This document shows, one piece after another, positions 37,543 through 48,114 of a DNA stretch of 64,000 bases. This DNA is from Fratercula arctica (lineage: Eukaryota; Chordata; Aves; Charadriiformes; Alcidae). Position 1 is the first letter of the stretch; every line of letters starts with the position of its first letter. The stretch is from the NCBI GenBank assembly GCA_947846985.1, contig CANTUZ010000005.1, positions 7,764,501 to 7,828,500 on the forward strand. Reading direction: 5' to 3'. A model generated the notes under the pieces. It saw only the letters and a program-made list of their open reading frames with translations, was not told the origin of the DNA and did not search any database. The position numbers were made by a program, and so were the translations under genes.

Positions 37543-38808
37543 TGAAGAGGTGATTGGGTACAATCAACACGGCTTCACCAAGGGCAAGTCGTGCCTGACA
37601 AACCTGGTGGCCTTCTATGAGAAGGTCACAACATCAATACACAAGGGGAGAGCAACTGATGTCATTTACCTGGACCTGAGCAAAGCCTTTGACACTGTCC
37701 CGCATGACATCCTGGTCTGCAAGCTGATAAAATATGGGTTTGATGGACTGACAATTCAGTGGATAAAGAACTGGCTTGGTGGCTGCACCCATAGAGTGGC
37801 TGTCAATGGGTCCATGTCCAAGTGGAGGCCAGTGACAAGTGGAGTCCCTCAAGGATCACTGCTGGGCCCGGTCTTGTTTAACATCTTCGTCAGCGACATG
37901 GACAGTGGCATTGAGTGCACCCTCAACAAGTTTGCCGATGACACCAAGTTCTGTGGGGCGGTTGACACGCTGGAGGGAAGGGATGAAGGGATGCCATCCA
38001 GAGGGACCTTGACAGGCTGGAGAGGTGGGCCCGTGCCAACCTCATGAAGTTCAACAAGACCAAGTGCAAGATCCTCCATCTGGGTCGGGGCAATCCCAAG
38101 CACCGATATAGGCTGGGCAGTGACTGGCATGAGAGCAGCCCTGAAGAAAAGGGCTTGGGGGTGCTGGTAGACGAGAGGCTCAACATGAGCCGTCAGTGTG
38201 CACTAGCAGCCCAGAAAGCCAATCGTATCCTGGGCTGTGTCAGGAGAAGCGTGGCCAGCAGGGCGAGGGAGGTGATTCTCCCCCTCTACTCCACTCTCAT
38301 GAGACCCCACCTGGAGTACTGTGTCCAGTTCTGGAGCCCCTACGACAAGAGAGATATGGACGTGCTGGAACGTGTCCAGAGAAGGGCCACGAGGATGATC
38401 AGAGGGCTGGAGCACCTCTCCGATGAGGACAGACTGAGAGAGTTGGGGTTGTTCAGCCTGGAGAAAAGAAGGCTCCGAGGAGACCTTGTAGTGGCCTGCC
38501 AGTATCTTAAGGGGGCCTACAGGAAAGCTGGTGAGGGACTTTTTAGGATGTCGGGTAATGGTAGGACTAGAGGGAATGGATTAAAACTGGAGATGGGTCG
38601 ATTCAGACTGGACGTTAGGAAGAAGTTCTTCACCATGAGGGTGGTGAGACAGTGGAACAGGTTGCCCAGAGAGGTGGTGGAAGCCCCATCCCTGGAAGTT
38701 TTTAAGGCCAGGCTGGATGGGGCTCTACCTGATCTAGTGGGAGATGTCCCTGCCCATGGCAGGGGGGTTGGAGCTAGATGATCTTTAAGGTCCCTTCCAA
38801 CCCTAACT
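37543..38808 (+). mobile_element. CR1 LINE, 5'-truncated, best-preserved copy
   Basis: A plus-strand CR1 of about 1.27 kb that starts abruptly inside the RT domain (just before [13 protein letters not shown]) and runs to the 3' UTR (GGGGTTGGAGCTAGATGATC, then AAGGTCCCTTCCAACCCTAAC). The usual terminal ATTCTATG octamers are absent. Sequence continues directly into TGTGTTTCTTTCC, which belongs to the 55-bp duplicated segment. It is very similar to the minus-strand copy at 10883-11633, differing by scattered substitutions and a short deletion near 38728 (GGGGCTCTACCTG where the other copy has GAGCAACCTG). It is a young but inactive copy. Endonuclease, ORF1 and the N-terminal RT are missing. Confidence 0.96.
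37550..38781 (+). pseudogene. CR1 ORF2 reverse-transcriptase remnant (two frames)
   Basis: In CR1, ORF2 encodes an endonuclease plus reverse transcriptase that copies the element at the insertion site (target-primed reverse transcription). Frame one (37550-38047) shows the RT core in order: [29 protein letters not shown] with the first catalytic Asp, [17 protein letters not shown], then FADDTKF, the CR1 form of the YxDD active site. At 37978-37993 the octamer AAGGGATG occurs twice in tandem. The other CR1 copies suggest one unit, so this 8-bp duplication shifts the frame. Coding then continues in another frame at 38044-38781 ([43 protein letters not shown]) to a TGA at 38779-38781. The N-terminal half of the protein is missing, so it cannot be functional. 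Confidence 0.9.
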
Positions 38809-38863
38809 GTGTTTCTTTCCCCTTTCTTCCTGGTTTTCATTAAGATCATGTGTTAAGTCTATG
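38809..38863 (+). repeat. 55-bp direct repeat, copy 1
   Basis: Begins GTGTTTCTTTCC directly after the CR1 3' UTR and ends AAGTCTATG. It is identical to 39789-39843 except for one base (CATTAAGATC here, CATTATGATC there), with no indels. It stands exactly where the CR1 terminal repeat would be expected. Confidence 0.93.
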
Positions 38864-39788
38864 ATACATATAATTGCAGTGTTACTTGAACAAGGCAAAA
38901 AGATGAAAGGCTAAGTTTATGCTGTTGAGGGTATGGAATTGCAAATTTAAACTGGCAACTACCAGGAATCTTCATATGAAATCCAGAGCTAATTTCTAGG
39001 AAGCGTATATAGTGTGCTCCAGACTAACTAAATGAAAATTAAATATTTTTCTGTGTATGTTGACTTAGCATAATTAAGATGAGATTTAATAATATAGGAT
39101 GTGCATTTGTGGTTTTCTCGGAGTATTATGTAAATTGTCTCTAGCACCTGGAGAGCATGGAGATGGATAAAACCTCCAGCATATCAAATGAGGTAATGAA
39201 ACACAAGGCTGTCTCTTCTCTTCAGTGGTCTTTTTTTATATATTCCAAAAAAGCGCATGTTCAACGAGGAACAGATGTAGATTACATCATCAAGCAGGGT
39301 GCTGATTGATACTGAATGTTCATATAACAGTTTATTGTTGCAGGGGCATTTTTTCCTGTTATGCATCTCCTTCTTTAATTGTTAGGGGATACCTGGAGTC
39401 TTCTACCTTTTTGCAGCATAGTATTGCAAATACATTCATGGTAACTGTAAATTTTCTTTATTTTCTCCTGAAAGTTCACTTTTTTCCCTCTGATAATTTC
39501 CAAAATGTCCTGATGTTAAAGACCTTATAGAATGAGTATGTGCTTTTCATTTGAGGAGCTGTCTCAAATGCCATGGTCAGAAAGTCTGCATGACACAATA
39601 GAATGTATTTTGAGAGGGTAAAAATTGGCAATAAGCACTTCAATTGTATAGTAACTGAAGTGCTGGTTCAGTTGTCTAAATAGAGAGAACTGTTTGAAAA
39701 CACTAAAGAAAAGGTTTCATAGCTTTTTATTTCCATGGAAACTGTATCTGTTGTTATATCTTTCCTTTCCCTTGCCTTTAAATGCACC
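38864..39788. other. Unique spacer between the two 55-bp repeats
   Basis: 925 bp of AT-rich sequence without a recognisable element, inverted termini or gene. It is not itself duplicated next to either repeat, so the arrangement is not a simple tandem duplication. Confidence 0.6.
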
Positions 39789-39843
39789 GTGTTTCTTTCC
39801 CCTTTCTTCCTGGTTTTCATTATGATCATGTGTTAAGTCTATG
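39789..39843 (+). repeat. 55-bp direct repeat, copy 2
   Basis: The second copy lies 980 bp downstream of the first, with 54 of 55 bases the same. Flanks differ on both sides (AATGCACC before, GCAACTT after). It shows no CR1 sequence beside it, so it is plausibly the original copy. Confidence 0.93.
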
Positions 39844-42800
39844 GCAACTTCTTATGCAATTAATAGTATATAATAAACATTAGCAAATGAGTACAAATGT
39901 TCTTTTTGCTTAAAAGGTTAGTGACAAGCTGTGGTAGTTGTCTAGCTGCAGCAATACAGAATACACCAGCTCTATTTTTTATCTCTATCTCAACAAAACC
40001 TCTCTTTTGAAGTAGAAGAGGAGGTACTTGACCACTGCTTCAACAAAACAATAACAAAAAAAGGGCTGGGGGCACAAAAAAGGACACCATTATAGTTAGA
40101 CCTACAGAATTTATGAAGAAAAGTACTCTGGGGAGGGAATTCCCAATAAAAGTAAAACAAAGACAAAGAACCTTTGTTTTTATTGGATGTAAAGCTGTAA
40201 AAGAGCAATATGGGATAAAAAGGGGAAACTGAGTGTAGCCCAAATAATTCTTATAATAGAGAGGTCCAAGTAGCTGGTGGGTGAGAGCCTATGAAAGACA
40301 GTGGTTCAGGCAATGCAGTACTACCTAGGGCTGTATCTAGAAGTAGGATTGGTAGAAATGCCCTCTGCAGTAGCCAGGGAACTATCGTGAAGACTGAGAA
40401 ATCCCCTTGTTGTGATATGTCGTACTTATGAATCTAAAAAAAAAAAAAAAAAGAAGAAAAAAAAAAAGATTGATTTCTGAATGAGATCTCAGGATAACTG
40501 TCAACTTAGTGAGAGTGCAAATCTTGGGCTCTTAAAAGCAAAAATATCTAAAGGGTTTCCTTGAGAAAAAAAAAAAGAGAGAGAGAGAGAAAAAGGGAGA
40601 AACAGGCTACTTGCCTATAGGTAGAGAATACATGCTCCAAGGAATTGTGTGTTTGTTAGAATGGTCTGGCCTCCTGTCCCTCAAAAAGAATATATGTATC
40701 ATGGAGGTTAGTAATTGCAAAGTAAGTTGGAGAACGTTTCTAATCCTGAAGTGTTTCTGCATAATGAATCTGATGGTGTGTATGTTTCATTAATAATCGA
40801 GGCATGTCTATCTCAGACATTTGAGCCAAGAACACAAACACAAACACCCTGCATTCCCAGGGCGCAGTGACTAATACTTCCAGTGAGATCTCAGCATTCC
40901 CTTTATAGATCAGGTGTTAATGTACACTGACATTCCAACTTGTAGCACTGAAAATTAATATCAATATGGTGGGCTAAATAAAGTATAACTCTGGAGCTGC
41001 AAATACTTTTGGGATGAAGGACAAGTATTTTAAAGCTTTTCTGCTAATGTGAAGTCAAAGTCTTTGATACTAAAATACGAGATTAAAAGCCTTCATGAGA
41101 TTGCAGATTGTTTATCCCTGTATAGATACGCTGAAATGATACAGATCATTATACTACAGTAGCTGAATCGCAAAAATGAACCCTAGATGATGCAAAGCAA
41201 ATTTTATTCCAGTTTTTGTCATATTTGAGACTTCCTGTGTGTCTTAAACATCAGCAACATTCTACATCTCCAAGTATCTTTCTAAAGAGGAGTTGATGGC
41301 AGCATCTCGAAGTAGGTTGTATGTCTTTACTGGCTTCCATCTTTTCATTTGGAAACTATTCCAAAATTTTAGTTTATTGCAGTAGTATAGAGACTTCCTC
41401 TCTTTCTCTCTTCCACCTGTTTCACCCTCACTACTTCCCTTGACACCTTCATATGCGTGTAGAATTTAATATTTCACCTGAAGTTGTAGGGGAGCTGCTG
41501 GTTTTGTTCATGGGGAACGGCTCCTTTACTAATTCCCAAATCAAATTCTTTTCAAAATCAGCTTCTCTCCCTCTGCCTGGAATATCGCAAAGTCTAGCTA
41601 CTTGTTTGCTCTTGCTTTCAGGTTTCCTCATCTGTTGAAGATATGTACATCATCTCCAGACGGTGGCTTGTGTTTTCATATGTTCAATGAATGTTCATAT
41701 GTTTCAATACTTTTCTGTTCAGGTATTTAACTTCTTTAGGTCCTCCTTGTTTCTTTTATTCTCCTTTTTATCTGAAATTGGTGGGATTCTCCCTCCTAAC
41801 AATATTTTTAAGGCAAGTACAGTATTACTCTCTACTCTCAGAAGTCAGGAATTGATATTACTCTACAGTTACTCAATTTGTTGCTTGTTATTTTCTTCCA
41901 CTTTCTTTTAAGTTATTCACATAAAAACTTAGCTACAAGTGGATCAGTGACCCATTTGTTATTCGTACATTTTGTTTTAATTCTTTTAACTTGATGTTCC
42001 TGAATAGATTCTTCATAAATCCCCACGTGTGATAATGTTCCTAGCCCTGATATCTCTCAGATGGCTAATCTTCTGCTGCATACCTACTGTAGGATTTTAC
42101 AAGTCATGTTTCCCACAATCAGACTGCTAGGAAAGGATCAGACTGGGGTTTATGACTTCTGTAAGCATATCAGAATAAAACGTTCTGGGGCATGTTTTCT
42201 GTTTGTATATACAAGTAGTTACGTTTTAAGTAGTTGTTTTGGATGTTTTGTTTGGATTACATCCTAGGTCTGGATATCTTTAGAGTGTATATATATTTTT
42301 TTTTTTAATTTTTTTTTTTTTTTTTACAATGCTTTTTTGGGAAAATGTGAAGGGAGGTGTTAAGAAATTGCACATGCAAACTAGCATATATTTGTTTTGT
42401 GTACTACATACTATAGAGACCCCCTGCTTTGTCAGGTTTTATGATTTCCATAAAAAATGAAAAATGGCTGAATTTTGGCAAGTGTAAGTAGTCATGATTC
42501 ATCGATTTCTTAAGCCAAATTATACTAGCTGAAAACTTGGACATTAGAATGCTAAAAGCAATGAAAAATATTTTCATACATATTTCCTGCTTTAAGCGTA
42601 TTAAATATAAAGTTAATTATGGCCAATAGGGCTTTACTCTGGAAAACGAATGCAGAAATTGAAATACAAGGTATGATGAAATGAGTTTTTTTAGCCTCTT
42701 TAACTGGTTTATAAATTGCAGATGTTCTCAGGTTTATGCTCATTGTCTTTCATATGGTTCACCAAATAAGGAAAAACACAAATCTCAATCTAAGTGTCCA

Positions 42801-44261
42801 TAATGGAATCACAAGTTAATGCTGTTGGGTTTTTATTTTTGCAGAATAAACTCAGAAATGCATCACGATATCATGTATTTGTACACATCCCATTTGTGGC
42901 AGTGAAGCTGCTGAAAACTGTTAAATTTTAAGTATTGTTGCTTTAACATGATTTAGAAAATCCACATTGATGGGGCTGGTATCTTGGTACTTTTTTGATC
43001 AGTTTGCGATCTACTAAAACTTACCGTTTGTAAATGTATCTTCTGTCAGTTGAGGGTAAGGCGTTTCATTATTATTAGTGTGCTTGTCTTGTTATAAAGG
43101 TCAAAGGGAGAAGGGATATAAAGCCAGTTCTGTTAGTGTGCGAAGCCAACGGTAGCCTCTGTTTTTAACAGTTACATGTTGGTTATGTGATGGACTCTAC
43201 TAGCCTACTGACCATACTTTTGTACGCGAATAGCTTATTAAGAAAAACATAAGCTACATTGTGCTTCCAGTTCTATTGGCTTTATACCAAACTACTCTGT
43301 TGTTTTAAAAGTTTATCTTCAGGATCAGTCACAGGAAATTTGCATTTTCAAGATGTGGAAAGGCTATAACGTTCATTGACTTGCTGAATATTATTCAGCC
43401 ACTTCTTGTGTCTTCAGTAGAGCTACTCTATATTCCTGCCATGGTCAGTGCAAAACATTGCCCACTTTGTGTAGAGGAGCAGAAATCAGCAGTGATGGTG
43501 ATTGGTGAAGAGTAGAACTTGATGATTCTTTTTGAATTTTTTTATCTATCTGGATTTGAAGAAAAAAGTACCCAGGTGATACCAAGGGATCTTGCATTGC
43601 AGCAACTCTTTTCTTCCACTGACATTGGCCAGCTGGGGAGAAAATGTTGATGTAACTGGCAAACTTGAATGTAGTGGAGCACTTTAGCATCTAAATTGCA
43701 GCAATTGACAAAGTTATTAATATGGGAAAAACATTACATTTTAGTTGATGTCAAGAGTGCTTAAAGATAACTTATACCAGCTGCCTGTATTGCCTTTCTA
43801 AATGTTATTCCTCAGCACACCCCCAAAATAGAGAGAATTGGTCATTCAGTTCTATTTGCATTTCACTTATGATCAGACTCTGTCATCTTTGAACAACTGA
43901 AATAGTTCCTCTTCTGAATAGCCTCCAAGGTATGGTAATTAATTAACAGATTTGTCTTCATTTTTAATTCTTCTCCACCTCTGAGTTTTTCCTCACCTCT
44001 CTTTTTTTTTTTTCTTCTTAAATTCCTGATGATTTATGTTTCTTCCATGTTCTTTTGATGAACTAATTAAAAGCTGTTACAAGAGCTTCAGAATGAATAT
44101 GCATGGGAATTTATGTATTTATTTTGGTACATGCTCTCCTTTAAGTGCATACCTGAAAGAAAAAGGCCTTCTCGCTAGTTCCTCTCCCTACGTGCTGACA
44201 TACGCCTTCTCAACAAGGAATTCCAAGAAATGTATTTTTTTGGCATATACTGTATTTTCAG
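39844..44261. other. Unique AT-rich tract
   Basis: No recognisable gene. There are A/G-rich low-complexity stretches at 40439-40468 and 40566-40600, and T-runs at 42296-42325. The pyrimidine-leaning region at 41400-42250 could be an old LINE remnant, but I cannot identify landmarks. Confidence 0.5.
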
Positions 44262-44449
44262 CAACAAACCAGGAGAGAAACAAAGAAAGGATCATCGACC
44301 AATTAGTGGCTGAAATGCCCCAAGGGTATAAAGTGGGCCAGAGTTACCTGCCCAGGAAGCTGCACAGGGAGCCTTTTAAAACTACTGTTTGGCCGCGCAG
44401 CCACAAGCCTCCATTTATTACGGAAGATCTTGATTTATTTTCTTCTTGA
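44262..44449 (+). other. Candidate terminal coding exon (low confidence)
   Basis: A plus-strand frame is open across this stretch and ends in TGA at 44447-44449. It follows an acceptor-like site ending TGTATTTTCAG at 44261. The segment is richer in G+C than its surroundings and keeps CpGs (ATCGAC, GGCCGCGCAG, TTACGG). The translated 62-residue tail is basic and hydrophilic, with pieces such as ERIIDQLVAEMPQGY and LHREPFKTTVWPRSHKPPF. An AATAAA lies at 44533-44538. The open frame extends upstream to 44036 but is AT-rich there. I do not recognise the family. A gene would need upstream exons ending with two extra bases of a codon or none, depending on the true start, and I could not trace any. 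Confidence 0.25.
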
Positions 44450-47400
44450 AGTATTAACTTCCTTTACTTGCACCTAGCTAGTAAACGTCGTTTGAACAGA
44501 TTTTTTTTTTATTTTTTTCAGCAGGCATTAAAAATAAATCTGGTAAACCTGGTCCTGATTTCACTGACAGTAGCATAAATCAGTTTGTGGCAGCTAAAGG
44601 CGATAGACGTTATTCTTCTCTCACTTCTTTCAATTTTAGGCAAGCTATGCCTGTTTGTCCAGTTTTCCTTTCTTATGGTGGTATAAGTTTAAAAGAACTG
44701 TACTGAGGGAAACAAGGTTGTTAAAGTTAGAAAGTTTGAGAAGAACACAAGTTTTCCTTGCACGTGTGCACATACACTGTAATATTGCCTCTTTGTTTAT
44801 AAACAGGTGATAGAAGAAGAGGCTGCTGCAATTATTTGAACCAGCATGTTGTGTTCTGTCTGATCAAAACCACTATCTGTACTGACAAAGTTTTAAAGCA
44901 AGGCAGAAAAAAACCACGCTGTCTGTTATTAAGCATAGCATTACTTTTAGTCAACATAACTTAATAATTTTATAGCCATTTTATTATGTACCTAATTTTA
45001 ACAAATCAAGATATAGCAACGTTCCTTGTGGATTTGTCTCCTTAACATGTTTTTTTCTTCAGGAGTGTTCTAATAAAGAGATGGTCTGGAGAAAAAATGT
45101 AAAATAGTTTGAAAAATGCCTTACTCAACTGAACTTCTATGTATCTGTTTCCTTATAAGTTCTTGTTTCAGGGTGCTTGCTTGAATTTTTGCCTTTGGAG
45201 CCAAGCTATTTGTGAGCACCTGGGAATTTCTAAAAGTTTATATGTCTATATTTGTTTATATATTTACACTCTGCAAAGTTGTGTTAGATCCTCATGTTGC
45301 ACAATAGAAGATCTCTTCTATGTCTAGCTTCCTAACCTGAATGTCCTCTAACAATCTTAACGTTCACTGGCCTGTCCTCCAGAAACATTAACTAAAGGGC
45401 TCATGTTTAGAGCCTAGACGCTCTTATTTTTATTCTTGAAGGAATTCACATAATAGCAATTCCATGTACTTGTCAAAGTTTACAAGCATGTATAAAGCGA
45501 TATTTGTGTTGCTAGCTGTCATTGATATAGTCAGCGCAGTAGAATTATTGTTTGGTTTACATCAGGACTTGCATTACATTGTTTTCCCGTGGCCATTATC
45601 TTTCTTTCTCCCCATCAAAGATCAGCTGATCCTGTTGGGTTTTTTTGAGTAACGGTCATCCACAAAGAGGAAGCAATAACTGTGGAGAGGCTTCTGGATC
45701 TGCTTATGGGGGTAAACAAGGTGTTCGGTTTGAGAAGAGAACGACTGGGTGGTTAATGTGATTGAATCAGGAGTTTTGGGGGTATCTATTTGAAAAATTG
45801 AGTTATTGGAAAGAAAAGCAAAAAAAGATTTGGAGCATGGAGTTAGAGTGTTCAGTTAAAAAAAAAAAAAAAGGGGGGGGGGGGGGGGATGTTTATTTAG
45901 CCAGAATAATATTTTAGACTAGCAGTGGCTGGATTGCAATGATATTTCTTTCCTGTCGTGCGTGTCGTGAAATTTCTTCTGCTTTTTTATTGTAGAGGTG
46001 GTGTGCAGGACTTCTGCCAAAACATAATTTTTAATTCAGTTCAAAATTTCTAATTTTTTCTGGGCTAAAGCTTGATCTACAAATTTAGAAAATCCACTAT
46101 GAGTTGAAGTTAGAAAGTTAATTAAGGTAATCAATTTAGGAATTTCTCAGTAAACTTGGAAGTGTGAATATAATCCTTAAATTTTGTTTTGCTTTTCTTT
46201 AAGAACACTTAAGCTTTGAAACTCCTTTACATTTATAATAGTCAAAGAAGGTTTATTAACTTTATCGCTTGTGAGACAATGCTTTCCATTTCCATCATAA
46301 TCCAGGGAAAATGTTATTGTTCTTGACAATGAGGAAAATTGGAAGAGATAGTAAGAATGAAGTTTTTGCTTTGGTGACATAAACAGGCGGGTGACCAAGT
46401 AGATCTCTCTATACCAAAATACGTGACCTCCTGTGAGGTAAAGAGATGGTATGAGGCTGACACCAAGTGTGTTAGCCTCGTGCTCATAGCATGGACCTTG
46501 ACAAGTCTGGTGAATACATAAAAAGTTTTATATAAATTATTTTTTTTTTCTTGGGTCCTACCTATGCAAACACAATTCAGAACTATGCAGTGTGCAGACT
46601 ACTCAAACTAGAGACTTGGTTCTTCACCATCAACACGTATCAGTTCCCTGGGGTTTTGGAGACTAGAGTCTCTAGGAAGAAAGGGTCTTACCTGGATCGC
46701 TTACGCTTTATAATAACAGAACTAATACTGACAGATCGATCTACTTAAAGTAAACCAGAGTAGAATCAAAGCCTGTTCCTCTTTCCCCAAACTATTTAGT
46801 TGCATATAAGTAACTTAAGCAGCTTATTCATTATTTCTAGCTTTGTTATTCTTGGCAATGGTCTGTACTTGGTACCAGGTAATACATCTTTAAATTGCAT
46901 AGCTTTTATTCTTATAATAGCTCTTGCTGGCAGAACTCTTGCCCCCTGCCTTGCAGACACCGATTTGATGCTCCTTAGCGTAGACAAGTTTGTGTTACAA
47001 CGCGTGATCCAGCTTCCATTCATTTTCAGGAATGCTATGATTATTTTGTCTGCTTTCATAATAATATGGGTCTGCACCTTTAAAACCTGCTTGCATCTGT
47101 ATATTTAAGTCAATCTAAAGCAGTGTCCCAAAGAATTGTAAATATGATGTGCTCCATTTTCTGTCTACTACACTGTCTCATGGGAGAGGAGGGTGACTGC
47201 CTGGTACACCTTGGTATATTGAACCAAAACCAGGCCCCACAGCTTTGCAATGTGAAAGCCTTGGGGATGCACACACTCTTGGGCTGTCCCAAAGACTTTA
47301 TTGTAACTGTTTAGCTTCAATTCCTAATTTCTTGGCACTCCCTGCCATTACCCAAACCACTAAGTTAGTGTCTCAAAATTCGTCTGTGGATATTAATGTA

Positions 47401-48034
47401 GCTGAAATTGAATGTAAGTAAATTTAAGATATATAGCGTGTGAAAATTTTTCAAATAGTATGTACAGTAACAGATATCAGAACCTTACATGTGAATGAAA
47501 AATAATGTTTGGTATGGTCTAGATGCCACTTGTCCTATTTACAACATTCAGACAATGACTGTACTCCGATATTTTACCTGTCTGTTCCCAGAGAACATCT
47601 CTGCCTTAACTATTAACTCCTTCAAACACTTACAGTTCAGAGAGCGTCGCAGAAAGACAAATGCCAACAGTCAACTGCAAAAAGGCAGTTTTTCTTTCAC
47701 CCAAAACTATAAATTCTCTTGTACGCCAAGGGAAATAAACCCTCCAGCACCGTCTATGTATGTGTAACAGTGCCATCTAGTGAGTCTTCTCCTGATACTG
47801 AACATAAATTCAGCCGATTCAACCCATCCACTATTCATCTATTCACATTTCGACTATTTGGAAACATCGCTACTCTGTTCTTTGGTATTCTCCAGGTACT
47901 CCCTTTCTCACAAACGTTTGTCCATGGGTATTATACGTGCTTGTTAGGGTTCTAATATGAGGAGGGGTTTTTGTCTTTTTTAAAGCTGGTTTGGCTCTTT
48001 CTCTTTGAAACAGAGTATGTTAGTTTTGCCTTAC
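44450..48034. other. Unique tract, poly-A/poly-G junction, no firm gene
   Basis: Contains the A15-G16 junction listed separately. At 46796-47100 both strands are open for about 90-100 codons. The minus-strand translation is basic and looks protein-like, but no pyrimidine-rich acceptor precedes it. A CAG|GTAAGA donor-like site on the minus strand at 46690 also lacks a convincing partner. Nothing is assigned. Confidence 0.45.
45858..45888 (+). repeat. A15-G16 homopolymer junction
   Basis: Fifteen A are followed immediately by sixteen G. This is an unusual compound homopolymer with all-purine composition on one strand. The G-run alone can support G-quadruplex formation. Confidence 0.88.
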
Positions 48035-48114
48035 CTTGACCAGATTTCCTCTTTTATATATTTTCAAAGTGCAGAGAGATGCAGTTTTGTCAATAGGTGC
48101 TGCTTCTCCAGAAG
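48035..48114 (-). other. Candidate coding exon, 80 nt (low confidence)
   Basis: On the minus strand an acceptor-like CCTGTATTTGCTTAG precedes, and a near-consensus donor CAAG|GTAAGG follows. The frame runs open through the whole 80 nt (and beyond). It begins with two bases of a split codon and ends on a codon boundary. The translation is mixed and hydrophilic (SGEAAPIDKTASL, then KIYKRGNLVK). Its start phase fits the end phase of the candidate exon at 57046-57200 on the same strand. No family is recognised. Chance cannot be excluded in a 64-kb window. Confidence 0.27.

Noticed and set aside
37550..38781. The 165- and 245-codon open frames as host protein-coding genes
   Set aside because: Their motifs ([23 protein letters not shown]) are CR1 ORF2 reverse transcriptase. 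The element is 5'-truncated and frameshifted.
38864..39788. Spacer between the 55-bp repeats as a mobile element with a 55-bp target duplication
   Set aside because: The spacer has no terminal repeats, tail or coding sequence, and known elements do not make target duplications of this size with such ends.
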